A DNA stretch of 64,000 bases from Pseudisothecium myosuroides (GCA_951799445.1 OX637287.1:40949724-41013723); one strand, 5' to 3'; positions 11,849 to 25,854 are shown, numbered from the stretch's first letter. Notes: generated from the letters alone by a model not told the origin. Numbers and translations: made by a program.

Positions 11849-12323
11849 GTTGAAGAAGACAAGGCCGCTGCAACGAGGGTCAGAACGTCAGAACGAGGAA
11901 GATAGAGACAGCATATTCTGATGCCCTTACAAAAACAATTACTCTCTCAAATGATTTCTCAAATGATCTCCACCAGACGGATCGAGGTCTTCTAAGAACT
12001 TTTCTACAATACATATGGATCTCAGTGTGGAAGTGATGAAGAAGGAAATATGCACAAGGCTGACGGTCTCAGCACGATGGTTGAAGAAGCAACAAGAGTC
12101 AGAACGACGAAGAGACAACATATTATTCTGATGCCCTCACAAGACTAACTATTCTCTCAAATGATCTTTTAAATGATCTCTTAAATGATTTCTCGAATGA
12201 TTTCTCAATTGATCTCCACCAGAGGCAGGTCTGTTAAGAAGTTTTCCACAATACATGACGGATTTTTCCTCAATGTGATGAAGAAAAAAAACAAGCACAA
12301 GGCTGACAGTCGTCTCAGCGCAG
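11849..12323. repeat. Tandem duplication at the phosphatase 5' end
   Basis: Two imperfect units, about 11849-12078 and 12079-12323. Both contain TCAGAACG, TTCTGATGCCC, runs of CTCAAATGAT, ATCTCCACCAGA, ACAATACAT and GCACAAGGCTGAC. The first unit begins at the phosphatase 5' end, so its promoter or leader appears duplicated. Confidence 0.75.
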
Positions 12324-12550
12324 ATTTTCTCATGAAAGATGTGCTTTGGAGGGTTACGAAAGCTCCCCTGGTCTTGAAAAAACTCTTCGAAGAAACGTGA
12401 AATTAAACCAACAATTACGTACTCTCCACTTCACAACCGGGACTGTTGTCAACCACATGGGCATTCATGCAAGTTCTCAAACGTTGAGCTCATTCATATC
12501 AGTTACAGGCAACAACGACAACATGAAATATATATGAATCGGTCACGCAA

Positions 12551-12692
12551 TGGTTATGAACGGACCTCGAAGCCCATGTGCAAGGTCACGTGACCTTCGT
12601 CCTTGATTTGCAAATTACGTTGGAAGAACATGAGTAGGAGAGGAGCAGACGAGATGCCTAAAATTCCTTCAAGGATGATCGTGAAGGAGATG
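12551..12692 (-). other. Possible exon relic ended by a MITE
   Basis: On the minus strand a 47-codon open frame runs from the MITE border to a TAA and encodes a hydrophobic stretch (SFTIILEGILGISSAPLLLM) followed by a polar tail. It looks more protein-like than its surroundings, but I do not recognise a family. It could be the last exon of a broken membrane-protein gene or chance. Confidence 0.2.
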
Positions 12693-12916
12693 TTAACCCT
12701 TAAGCGCTCCAACATCCATATTCTTGGATGATGACAGAGGGCTTTTGGGCATTGTTTTGAACAATTAACTTATTCATCCAATGTAATACTTGAATTTTAA
12801 AAAGACAACTATCTTTAATGACCAATTTCTTGAAATTCCGGTAAATGTCATTTTTTTACAAAGATATAAGTAAAAATGTGCAAAAATTCTAAAAAGGATT
12901 GAGGTGTCAAGGGTTA
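12693..12916. mobile_element. TTAACCC-family MITE, copy 1
   Basis: Starts TTAACCCTTAAGCGCTCC and ends GGTGTCAAGGGTTAA, giving inverted ends of the TTAACCCTTRA type. About 224 bp with no coding capacity. Related ends occur at 27343, 28000, 30320 and 42962. Confidence 0.65.
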
Positions 12917-13112
12917 ATCAACTATAGGAATGAGTCTAGACCATGCATACTGAGAATGAGTCCCTACCATGTGTTCCTAGAATTATGCAAATCCTTTTAT
13001 GTGCAGTAAATATGGCAGTCCACATGAAATAACATTATTACTGCACTGAAAGTCCATCCCAATTCTCTTCTACAATCTTAGCTCCAAGCGATTACTAACG
13101 AGTTTGATTATG

Positions 13113-13391
13113 TATAACATTATTAAGCAATGCTACAGGGTCCCTTTTGGTGTTCCCTAAAAAACGGGAGCCCCAAGCATTACAACTTCTTAGAGAACTC
13201 ATGACTCTTTGCAGTTTTTCAATCAACAAATGACTCTTTGTAACTTCCCAATCAACCAAATGACACTAACGTTGCAACTTCCTAACTAACCAATGACTTT
13301 TTTCAAATGGAACTAAATTCACTCCTAGAGTTTTACGGAAGGATTATTCCAATCTCCAAGGGGAATGGTTTAGATTGATTAACAATATTAT
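13113..13391. mobile_element. MITE, CATAACATTGTT family, copy 2
   Basis: Left end ATAACATTATTAAGCAATGC, right end GATTGATTAACAATATTATG. The inner block (GGGTCCC..., GGGAGCCCC, CAATCAAC repeats) matches copy 1. About 279 bp. Confidence 0.65.
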
Positions 13392-16300
13392 GCAAGGTCA
13401 ATGGTGCAATAATCCTATCCACTTTGATCATTTACTTCTTGTGAAATCATTGACAAGTCACTGGTTACAATCGTCATTATTGTCATTTTTCCTTTGAACT
13501 TTATAAGCATCACACTAAACACTTATGTATGCTTAATACAACCATTTTAGATCGCACATGTTGAATCGACAATTACAATATAGAGATATTTATTACAAAT
13601 GGACAAGTTGAGTTCACTCTAATTTCAATATAGAAATATGTATTTTATTTTATAAAGTTTAGTCATACGACACCTCACATTGAACTCTTTATAGATCATA
13701 TTTTTGTTACTTATTATTTAATGGGGAGGATAACATGAAAGATGTGCATATAGATGCTTTCACCACATTTATGCAATCAAAACTTTTGAATTTATTACCA
13801 ATGTTTTCAATCAACTATCAAGAAAAATCATGAAAATGAAATGAAACAATTCACCAAAAATGGTATTTTTGTTTTTTGAAATTGAAATTTGCTTTTCTTG
13901 ATTGGAATTGTATAAGAATTGAATGTTAATTGTGCAAGACAAAAAATACCAATTGAATTCTATACTTTACAAAATTCTTTGAATAGCACAACAGGGTGTC
14001 TATAACATGGTTTCTAAGTACTTCATGCTTCCGGTGATCATAGCCTTCCGAAGAGTAAGGCAAAAGGTCCATCAAATTGATGTTGGGGCTTTAACCTCTT
14101 TGTTTGAATCTACATGAATTATCAAGGGATTTTTGTCTTCATTTCACCATTAAGAGTCCTTGGTAGAGAAGGGAGTGTAGATCTAGAGCATTAGGCAAAG
14201 TACATGAAAGAAATGAGAAGAATCTAGACATAAGACTTTTATTTTTGCAAGTTTTTTCTTTCCTTGTCATTCCAACATAAATTAGTTTAAAACTTTGTCC
14301 ATTTAGTTCAAAAATCATAAAGCATTGAGTAATCACCATTAGATGGGATTTTAGGGGTCTAGAGGGCGGCAAGTGCCTGAACTTTGGGAACTGCACCACA
14401 TCGCAATTTGATGTGGTAGAACTACTACCACGTCAGATAATAATATTATATATATATATATTTTTTTAAATATTAAAAATAATAATAATTAATTTTTTAG
14501 ATTTGAATCAGCAGTGGCTAGTTTACTACATGGAGAACGGGCCTTTAATGGCCCTTTAACACACACACCTCCAAATCTCATCTAATGACTAATCATATTG
14601 CTAAAAAAAAGATAAAATTTACTTTTTCAACAAATTTGAATGCACTTCATTCATTTCATGTAGCTCCTCCTCACAACTATGGGCACGGATGGAATATGCA
14701 ATATGTGGATGAAAATATTTTATTCACTACATATGTACATACATTCATGTAAAGAAAGCAATGTGAATGAAGACTCTTTTGGAAGTAATTCCATTGTGGT
14801 AACCAATTCTAAAATGACATTAATTAATCTTACAAGGTTAAAATCATTGCACCTATCAAGGACATTTTTTTCTAATTTAATTAAAATATATCCAAGAATC
14901 TTTAGTTATTCATTTTGATTCTATAATCTTGGTGCCAAATATATTTTATGTTACAATTAGGTAGCATTTCAACCTCAAGAACAAATACTTAAAGATCAAT
15001 AGATTTGCAAATATAAAAAATCCATAATGCAACTCATTTCATATTTTCTTAGTACTCCAAATAATATTCTACATATTTTCAAAATTGAATCATAGGAAAG
15101 ATACAATTAGCACTATACTATTCCTTAATTTGACATCCATCACACATGAAATGCTCAATAATCAATTAGTTACTTCAAAGAATTCATCAACTTAGTTGAC
15201 TACAAGTTTTTTGAAAACTTTTAACAATTTAAACTTTTTTTAGTTCTATATTTAGGTGTTGAACTTTCAAACTAGTATTCCTTATAAGTATCCTTATTGT
15301 TTACAAGATAGACAAGAGTAAAGTACCAACAACTAACTACAACACTTTTCATTTTTTGATGATATTTAAATAATGGCTTTGAATGAACACTTCCAAGACT
15401 AAAAACTACCACAACTTTTCAAAATCAACCAATGAGAAGTGAAGAGATTTTTGAAGCAACCAATGAAAGTTGAGGCATTTTGTGCTTCTAAGAGTGTCCA
15501 TTCAAGGTGAGTCAATATTATCTATGCATATATTGAAATCCATTATATTTTGTTTTTTCAAGATTACAAACGCCAAATTTTGTTATGTAATGTATAAGAG
15601 GCTACAAAGCTTATGAACTTATGAATGATGAAGAGATCACCGAAACCTGCTACTTAACCATAAGCTAATGATAGCCACTTCGATTACATTTCTAAAATCC
15701 CGATACACATACGAGGATGCATTAGAAATCAACGCGAATCAAAACATTTCCTCCTTCACAACTAAAAACAACACATAACAAAAAAAAAACTATTTGCGCA
15801 TTCCCTTTACATCCTCAGCATCTATTACGTTAGTGTCACCTCTGACTAGACAACTTTCATATCTCAGTTGCGAAATGCGAACTCAAGTAAGAGTGCATTC
15901 AGAAGTTCATTAATCCCCATTTTTCATTGAAGAGGACTGGGCTTATCATGCAGAGTCATCATTCGGCATCTAGAGCAGGTTAGGAATAAAAAACAGAGAA
16001 AAAAATTTCAACCTCGTTCAACTATGAAACAGAAGGCAAATGAGACACCCGTATTAAAAGCCCTTAGCAGGAATCCATTATTTATATTGCAATTTACATC
16101 CAGAGCTCTTCTGCAAGTACTCATAGAACACACAAAAACAACCTGTAAATACACATGAAACACAAATAGCTCATATCATTCGGACCAGGGGAGGTCAAGC
16201 CGTTCGCAGCAATCAAGTTACAGGAGCCACTTCCTTGGGCCCATAAAAACCACCGGGTACAGTCTGCCACACCGACAAACGAGAGGAGATTGAGGACATG

Positions 16301-16826
16301 GAGAAAACACATGGAGAAAACGCAATCTAGACTACACATGCTTTCAAACTTTCAGATGACAATGTCTCTTAAAAAAGTAGAGACAGTTAGAGACCTGATC
16401 ACGTCACCAACAGAACTAAGTAACTAACCCCTGTTACCAACAGAACTCGTCTCTTCCAATACAACTGACTGGACTCAATTAGCAACTGGTGCAACCATGA
16501 CTTCACTAAATGTACAGGGAAACGGAACATCCAATGGAAATGGGGTTGTCTACTTTCACACATAGTAGTCGACAGCCTCCCACACTGAATGATTCCACAA
16601 GGCATCACACGCAGAGATAAAAAGTAGATCTCAACAGATTGGGCTCGTGCATTCATAGCGATCCCTCCAAAGCGCTATACTTATCTCTGAATCAAACCAC
16701 AGTCCTGCATACTGCTGAAAATGCTGCAAGGGACACAAACAGGATCCTCTAACGTACAACACGACGGGATGAGAGTCAGCTTACCCAGCTGGGAATGCGA
16801 AATCCTGTCTCGGCTCCGGAGTGGCA
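13392..16826. other. AT-rich intergenic DNA, left part of duplicated segment A
   Basis: No coding gene seen. It contains the MITE at 14337-14587 and, from about 14140 on, sequence matching 28715-31700. The part from ~15940 to 16826 is the most conserved between copies and probably includes the 3' UTR of DUF538 copy A. Confidence 0.5.
14337..14587. mobile_element. CATTAGA-family MITE, inserted after the duplication
   Basis: Ends CATTAGATGGGATTT and AAATCTCATCTAATG, with an AT-rich core and an ACGTCAGATAAT word. In the duplicated segment B (near 29595) flanking words such as GAGTAATCA and ATTGCTAAA are nearly adjacent, so B looks like the empty site. The element at 56521-56786 has related ends. 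Confidence 0.75.
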
Positions 16827-18537
16827 CTAAATACTGTATTGAGAGTCGAAAACAGCAAGCGCAAGCCGCTTCATCAACACACCGACCTCAAAGTAGATGT
16901 ACGGGGTTGCTGGAACGTCCACGTAGATTCCGGTCACGGACAACCACACGAAAAGCTGTTTGGTCTTGATTCCTTCCAAGCTGCTGATGGAGCCACACTT
17001 CAGTTTTCCTGTGATGATCTGGCTGTAATATGCCAACTGGAAACATGACAACAGACAGATCAAAATTAGTATTGATTGTACAAGGATATCTTCATGGTCA
17101 CCAATCGTGCAAATGAAATGTATATCCATCCTACACTCGGAATCCCACTCAAACAATAAATAACATCGGGTATACTGAAGTTTCACAGCACTGGTTTGGG
17201 ATCCTGGCGTTGCTTTATACTCACTCGTTGTACTGAAAGTATATAAATAAAGGCAACACGATAAATCTTTGAATTTTGAATAGATGTCTCCTTAACAACA
17301 ACATTATAATTGAAGACATTAATAAGATGCGTGGATCATGTCCAACTACAGCCCGACACATATCCTCTACACCAGACACAAAATGCCTATGTGATGGCAC
17401 TGGATGATGGTGCTCCTCTGATTAATCAAAGGATACGAGGACGATAAATAACCTGGAAACCTTCAGTCCAAAAAAGCCCTTCAACTCTTCTCGGAGCACA
17501 ATAGAAGCACAAAATTAATCACCATTGTCTCACCCGAAAGAAAGAGATCTTATAAACCAGATGGAAAATCCTGGCAACATCTTAATCAAATTCTGAAACA
17601 TAAAATCTTAATCTTAATCTTACTCGAGCTACATTGAACTGGTCTCACAGATTCCAAACTAAGAGAGCCCAAAGCTCTTACTAGAACAAGATCAAAAGAG
17701 ACAATGCGGAAGAATGACGGAGTATTGAATCGAAATAATAAATGAAGTGCTATCCTCTCACCAAGCAATCCTCAAACAAGAGAGCGACATCACAAAAAGG
17801 GCTAAACAAGCAATTGCACATTTTCTGCATACAAAGTAGACAACAGAAGTACCCTAAAAACAACACTGCAAGAGAAGCAGCATCGAAAGCCACTGTGAAG
17901 GTGAAAAAACTCAATCCATCACTACTCGCACCTAAATCTCATCGATCAGCAAGGTCGAATATAGACTCCTACAAACACATTGTCAGCCCAATTGGTCGTC
18001 TAAAAAAAATATAAAGTTAAAGGGTATAACATGCATAACCCCAATCACGACTTCTCAAAATCTATTCTACAATTTTTTTAAATGAATTTCTAATGCTCAT
18101 TTCCAAGAGCCCTCAACACTAGAAAATCAAGATTTGCAATGGACACCCTTCCACAAAATCTTGAATAGAAAAATCATAATCATTCATTTTCAAAATCGGA
18201 TTTCTGATGCTAAAACTAGACTTCAAAAAAGAATTTTTCAAAAATACAAACTACTAGAAATAGTAACTGGTTAGGTTTTATTTAACTTCAAAGTATTGCC
18301 GACACCAGAATTTGGTGCCTCGGGCATTTAGGGGTTAACCCATACCTGGTCGTCGATCTTGGTGTAGCAAGGGGTCTTCAAAGACAGAGCGAACTGGCCG
18401 TCCTTGTCGATAGAGTAGGTCGAGATGGAGCTCGGGAGAAGCCCCACGGGGAGTCCGTTCTTCTCCAGCCCGTCGGTCACGGCATCGGCCGCCGCTGCGG
18501 TTACGACAACCGCTAGGAAGAGTAAGAGCTTCATCAT
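16827..18537 (-). CDS. DUF538 secreted protein, copy A (shortened C-terminus)
   Basis: DUF538 proteins are small plant proteins of uncertain biochemical role, often stress-linked. Exon 1 is 18346-18537 (MMKLLLFLAVVV signal peptide, then LPVGLLPSSI and DGQFALSL), exon 2 is 16827-17036 (YSQIITGKL, FVWLSVTGIYVDVP, YIYFEVGVL, KRLALAVFD); 133 residues, phase 0 intron. Relative to copy B, about 6 extra bases near 16840 introduce a TAG, so the end is DSQYSI instead of the ~23-residue tail of B. The intron donor lies only 5 bp from a dispersed repeat. The ATG is 70 bp downstream of the F-box stop codon, so the gene has little promoter of its own. Confidence 0.85.
18015..18340. repeat. Dispersed repeat at the copy A donor site
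   Basis: Shares CTTCTCAAAATCTATTCTA and ends GCATTTAGGGG like the copy at 34985-35352. It occupies the 5' part of the DUF538-A intron, where copy B has unrelated sequence. Confidence 0.65.
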
Positions 18538-18607
18538 GAAGGATTGTCTGATTGATGGTTGCGAGCTTGGGATTGCGGTGCACAAGCTTATACAAACCCT
18601 AATTCCC

Positions 18608-19828
18608 TCACGGCACCCAACTTAACCTGGGCTTAAATTGGAACAACCCCTCTATCCTGGCCTGCCGCATCTTATCCGAAAAAGCTCCAGTTGGAGGAAA
18701 GCGCCAATACTTTTCCTCTCTCTTATAAACCGCAATTCTAAAGCTCCCATCCCGAGTATACCCCGTGATCGCCAGATGGTTCCCACTGGCAGCAATCTCC
18801 ACCCCCTCCTCATCCTCCACAAACTTGTTCCTAATCTTAAACGGAATCTCAATGCCAGTATCCACCCACCGTTTGGTCACCGGGTTCCTCTCAAAGAGCG
18901 AGATCCTGTACCCCGACTCATCCGTGAAAATCTCATCAGCAAGCAACGGCATGGCAGTCATCACCCTCTCATCCCACTCAAAAATCTCCATGCACTCCTC
19001 ATCAGTCACCTCCTCGTGCCACTCGTCCTTGGAAATGTCATACGACAGCAACACATTCTCATTCGTTGCGCGCGTCACGAAGTAAATCACACCATTACAG
19101 AGCATCCCCCTCTTGGGCGCTTGATTGAAGGAGGGGCTCAAAGGAAGACGAAGCTTGTACTCAGGACTCTCTCGCCATGTACCCGTCGCGGAATCATAAA
19201 TCTCCGTGATCAAGCTGGTGTCGGTTTCCATGTACTGGTAATGGTGCTGCTTGGGATTGTGCGCCATCAAAAGCTTGTAGCTCTTGGTCTCGGAATCTGC
19301 GAAAGCGTGCACAAAGAACGTGCCCCGGTTCACCGTTTTGTGCTTGCAAGCAGGCAAGTGCTTGGATTTGTTCGTTAGGGGGTTCCAGACCAACCATGGG
19401 AAGTGAGTGCGCACCTTCTGCTCCTGTTTCCAGAGGAGCAGACAGAGGAGACCCTCAACGGAATAGACGCTTTGGTCCACGAGGTACTGGTCGCCGCGCG
19501 TCTGCGGCGGGAAGGAGCGCATGGTCTTCCAAAGCTTGAGGGTGTAGTCGTACATGGACCATTCCAAGGAGCTCGGGTAGTACGAGCCCGCGTAGCAGAT
19601 GGCTGGTGAAGGCTGGTCGTCTGTGCACATGGCGTCGTACATGCTGCGGAAGCCGCGTCGGTGGATCACGTAGCGCCAGTCCTTGCACACGCAGCGCACT
19701 TGAAACAAGTTGCGTAAGGGCAGGTAACTGAGGACCTTGTGTTGAAGCTCCCGAGGCAGTTTTGTCCACAGGCAGGGCGACGAGGAGTCTGTGCCCATGG
19801 TCAGAATCTCGGACTTGCCCTCAGCCAT
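18608..19828 (-). CDS. F-box protein with kelch/F-box-associated-like C-terminal region
   Basis: Predicted substrate adaptor of an SCF ubiquitin ligase. Single exon, 406 residues, ATG at 19828. The F-box spans about residues 20-60 (LPRELQHKVLSYLPLRNL, VCKDWRYVI). The remainder has spaced motifs typical of the beta-propeller of plant F-box proteins (VWNPLTNKSKHLP, EIYDSATGTWRE, NGVIYFVTR, LLSYDISKDEWHE, RNPVTKRWV, YKREEKYWRFPP). The substrate is unknown. An imperfect copy of its 5' end lies about 480 bp upstream. Its 3' flank abuts DUF538-A, and run-through transcription is possible. Confidence 0.93.
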   Translation of the reverse strand: MAEGKSEILTMGTDSSSPCLWTKLPRELQHKVLSYLPLRNLFQVRCVCKDWRYVIHRRGFRSMYDAMCTDDQPSPAICYAGSYYPSSLEWSMYDYTLKLWKTMRSFPPQTRGDQYLVDQSVYSVEGLLCLLLWKQEQKVRTHFPWLVWNPLTNKSKHLPACKHKTVNRGTFFVHAFADSETKSYKLLMAHNPKQHHYQYMETDTSLITEIYDSATGTWRESPEYKLRLPLSPSFNQAPKRGMLCNGVIYFVTRATNENVLLSYDISKDEWHEEVTDEECMEIFEWDERVMTAMPLLADEIFTDESGYRISLFERNPVTKRWVDTGIEIPFKIRNKFVEDEEGVEIAASGNHLAITGYTRDGSFRIAVYKREEKYWRFPPTGAFSDKMRQARIEGLFQFKPRLSWVP

Positions 19829-20540
19829 TGCCAGCTATGGTTTAGGGTTTCGAAGAGAAGCAGCAACAGTTGGAGGTTGATGACGGTTCCGATTCAGATG
19901 ACCTAAACACATGGCGATGCCAAAAATTCAAACAGGAACTCAATCGACTGCAAAAAATTCCACCAAAAACGCAATTGCGTCCCGAAATCCCACCGAAAAC
20001 TCCAATGACTCCCAAATCCTTAAGAAAATGCTCGCATTGTCTATGCCCTAAACTTCTAGTCTACCTACTAAGCAGCTTCTGTTGCACTTCCCTGATCGCT
20101 CAAATGACCAGGGAAACAGAAACCTAGTCCGGTCACGCTCAGATTCCACCGCAAGCTCAATGGAGCACCGAAATCCCACCAGTACTCAAACGACTCGCAA
20201 AATTCTACCCAAAACCCAATTGACTCCTAGAGTTTCCTAGCTCCTAAACTAGCTTTAGTTGCACGCGTCAGTCTCCTCGTTCATGTTCTCGGACTCCACT
20301 TCAGCCACAGCCACCAATGGTCAAGGGTTTCCAATCCCCAATCCCAGCACCAACAGTGACAACGTTGACGATTCCGATACACAAATGACCTAAACCCAGA
20401 TACGAAATCAAACAAAGCTCACCCAAAACTCGACGGACTCCCAAATTCCCACCAAAACCTCAACACTTCCTCCAAAATCCACCAAGAACTCTATCAACTC
20501 CCAAATTTCAACCCAAAACGTAAAAGTCTTCCCAGATTAT
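19798..20540. repeat. Decayed tandem copy of the F-box gene 5' end
   Basis: Words around the F-box start (TCTCGGACT, CTCAGCCA, AGGGTTTC, ACGGTTCCGATTCAGATGACC at ~19806-19900) recur in degenerate form near 20288-20390. The stretch also has many C/A-rich pieces of the form CCACCAAAACTCCAATGACTCCC. No frame is kept in the second copy. Confidence 0.55.
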
Positions 20541-21322
20541 CGCTCCGCCTGTTAACAACCAAATCTTCTAGCTAGCCCCTTAACCAGCACTCATCAAACT
20601 CATCAATCTCCAAAACCAAAACCTAGCTAGGTGACACCCAAACTCGAACACAGTGCTCCAGTCTAGACTATTGTGGAAATTGGATCAAGCCAAGTAGCCA
20701 AAAATCAGAGCAAGGGATGCTTCATTAGAGTGAGCACGGAAGGGAGTGATAACCCTAGTGAAAACGCGCTTACCGACACTCCTTTCGTCAGAAAAAGGCT
20801 TGATTGATGAAGCTGCAACGTGATCCTCCTCGCTGTGATGAGACCTTGAGAAGAGAAGCTGTTGGAGAAAGTTTGAATGGATCTGACATCAATGTGTGAT
20901 CGTGTTTTGTGTGAATCGGGGACTGGAGTGCCTGTGAGGGAAACGGAGTGCGGGCGAAGAATTTTTTGGTCGCGAGGATTTTGCTGAGCAAGTCTGCGCG
21001 TGGTTTGGCTTCAAGATGTTTTTCTTTTCTTTTCTTTCCAGGTTCTTCCTTCTTTTTATCACCGGTACAAGTGTGCCCTGTGCCGTTGCCACAGTCAAAA
21101 TAAAAGTATAAGTAATTTTCTAATTTTTTAATTCATAAAAAAACTTCGAAATTCGATAACTTTTGCATCCTAGGTCCTAACTAAAGGTCACAAAACAAAG
21201 ATTGTGCACCCCTCCTCACAGAGAGCTTTCGACGGTATGAAGAACATGACCGGGGGATACACGGTCCTGGACATCTCATTGTAACAAAAAAATAAAAATA
21301 AAAAACCTAACTTAAGGTATGG
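20541..21322. other. Intergenic, no gene supported
   Basis: Upstream of the F-box gene. Short open frames on the minus strand (20788-21098) have no recognisable domain. Nothing further seen. Confidence 0.4.
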
Positions 21323-21641
21323 ACTACACTAAATAGGGTATTTAGTGTTGGATTACATTTAGTGTAATTACCACCCTACTTGACCCTACACTAACTGTCA
21401 ATTTTAGGACGATTAGTGTAGTGCTAAACTTCAATGCGCCGCCTTTGCCTTCTCTTCCTTCTACCTTCCTTTAATAAGATCTAACACTAAATGTAAACAT
21501 TTTCAGATTTCAGATTTACCATAGAGTATATTTAATGTTAGAAATTACATTTAATGTTACTTACTTTAGTAGGCTTAATGATATTTAGTGTCATGATTTG
21601 CAAATAGTGTTGCCAACACTAAATACCCTATTTAGTGTAGT
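21323..21641. mobile_element. 319-bp MITE with self-complementary ends
   Basis: Left end ACTACACTAAATAGGGTATT (continuing TAGTGTTGG), right end its exact inverse, about 29 bp. The end itself folds (ACACTAAATA / TATTTAGTGT around GGG). Inner copies of ATTTAGTGT-like words recur. No coding capacity. Confidence 0.8.
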
Positions 21642-23574
21642 GTGCTTTGTGCCATTGCCATCAAAGTACTTTTCTATTTTTGTTTTAATTCATAAAAACT
21701 TTGAAATTCAATACCTTTTTCTATCGGGAGTTGGAACACCAAAAATCAAAAGAAAGTGCTTTACTTAATATGTCTAGACTTCCCTTTATATACTCTCATT
21801 TATATACTACCAAGATTAATAACATTATAATGAAATAAATATACACTTTGACCTCTTTGAAGTCATATCTAAGCCTCTAAGGCGCCACTTTTTCTGTACT
21901 TTTTAATCATAGTTGAACATTGATGAATATTGTGTAATATTTATCTTCTACACTAAATAATGAAATTGAGTTGCTTTAACAATTAGGTTGCCTTTACTAG
22001 AGAAGTTACCTCATGACTCACTGCTTGTCCAGATAGAAGCACATGCCATTTTCTAAACCCAAGCCATAAACTAGTGTACCAACCCATGCAATACACTTGG
22101 TTTCTATGTTACTGCAACCTTCTACAGTAACTATACATATTTATACAATGTAGAATGTCAAGAAATTAGTGAGGGGCAACCTAATTTCACTATTTAGTAT
22201 AGAAATTTTTTATTTGTACATGTAAAAATTTTGTTTTATAATTACAAATATATGTTTTTTTTAGTCATTGAAATGTCACCTTTCATTTGGCCCCTCTTCC
22301 AATTTTTATTCTAAGTTGAATTTGAATTTTGATTCAACTTGTTTGTTTCGAGCATGTTTACTAATCCAATGAGTTGTCACCTTCAAATATTGAGGCTTTG
22401 GTTCCACCCATGCAACTTTTAAAGGACATACATTCATTTACCATTGTGCCATGCATGGCTTAATTCAATCACATGGGTTGTAATTGATAAGTTCATGCAT
22501 TTGCAATTTAATCACATGGTTACAAATAGATGTAAGCATGAAACATAACATTCTTCAATCAAGCAGAATTTATGCTTTAGAAAATTCTTAAAAGATACTT
22601 TATTTCAACAACAAAGATATATTTAAACTCCTCTAAATCCTCCTCCATTCTATCCTAGCCATTTGATTCTTCCCCCATCTTTTATACTATTCTTTGCATC
22701 ATTCCAATAGCTCCATATAAGCCTAAACTTGTTTTCTTCCACAACGAAGGGCTTTTAAGTAATTCAAGAGTATCTTTAAAAATTAAACATGTAATTATTA
22801 GTTAACCTTTAGAAAGTTGTTGAGGGCTTAAAATGTCCAATAAATGATTTTCAAGGAAACTATTGAAACAAAGAATGCACCTAAGATAACTACACCTAAT
22901 TATGACTCTTTTCTAAAGCTCACCCCTATAGATTTTTGCCTAAAATGTTTTCCCGCTATTCATGAGAGTTTAAGGGTGATTTAAGAAACCGCACACCTTT
23001 TGAGCGCTTAAAAAATTCATAGTTTATTCATCCAATGTCCAATACATTCAAAAAAAGAGAAACTAAAATATTTTTTTGACTTCCAACAAGATCCAACCGA
23101 AAATTAGGTAATTTCATAATGGGAATAATGCTCAATTGCGAATGTAGGTGAAGTTACCTTATTCATTTTAGAATTTGATAGCTTTTAATTGACTACCTAA
23201 GTGCCAAGGCCGAGATTTTCCCATTACGTCACAAGTTGCCATCATTATTCCCTAATAGACGAACTAGTCTCCATAGAAATGAGAAATTTCTTCACCATAT
23301 GCATCATTCATTGGAAGTCAACCTGCTGTACAAAACCATCTCCTTTCTACACAAATTCCAAGGATGAAAGATTGTCCTTCTCTCCCAAATAGAAAGATGC
23401 TTTGTCATTCATCGGACACTAAATGTCCTCAGTGTCCTTTAAGTGTTATACATTTGATTCTTCCACCATCTTCTCCACTATTTATTACGGAGTACATGCC
23501 ATCATTCTAATAGCTCCATGTAAGCCTACAAATGTTTTTGGATGCTCTTTCAAACTCATATGAGCATTTGGTTC
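21642..23574. other. AT-rich intergenic DNA with MITE relics
   Basis: No gene seen. Around 23310-23450 it resembles the inner part of the TTAACCC-family elements (CATTGGAAGTCAA, TCCAAGGATGAA, GTCATTCATCGGACACT), so a degraded member lies here just beyond the peroxidase 3' end. Confidence 0.55.

Positions 23575-25854
<2,280 letters not shown>

Larger units (their letters stand above)
14140..18590. repeat. Segmental duplication, copy A
   Basis: About 4.45 kb that aligns by eye with 28715-33552. Shared blocks include GGCAAAGTACAT near 14195, TTCTACATATTTTCAAAATTG near 15070, the 3' flank and both exons of DUF538, and the first ~50 bp upstream of its ATG. Similarity stops at about 18590, inside the F-box 3' flank. 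Copy A carries a MITE that copy B lacks. Confidence 0.8.

Noticed and set aside
18638..19378. 246-codon plus-strand open frame
   Set aside because: Antisense shadow of the F-box gene; no domain, and the minus-strand frame carries clear F-box motifs.
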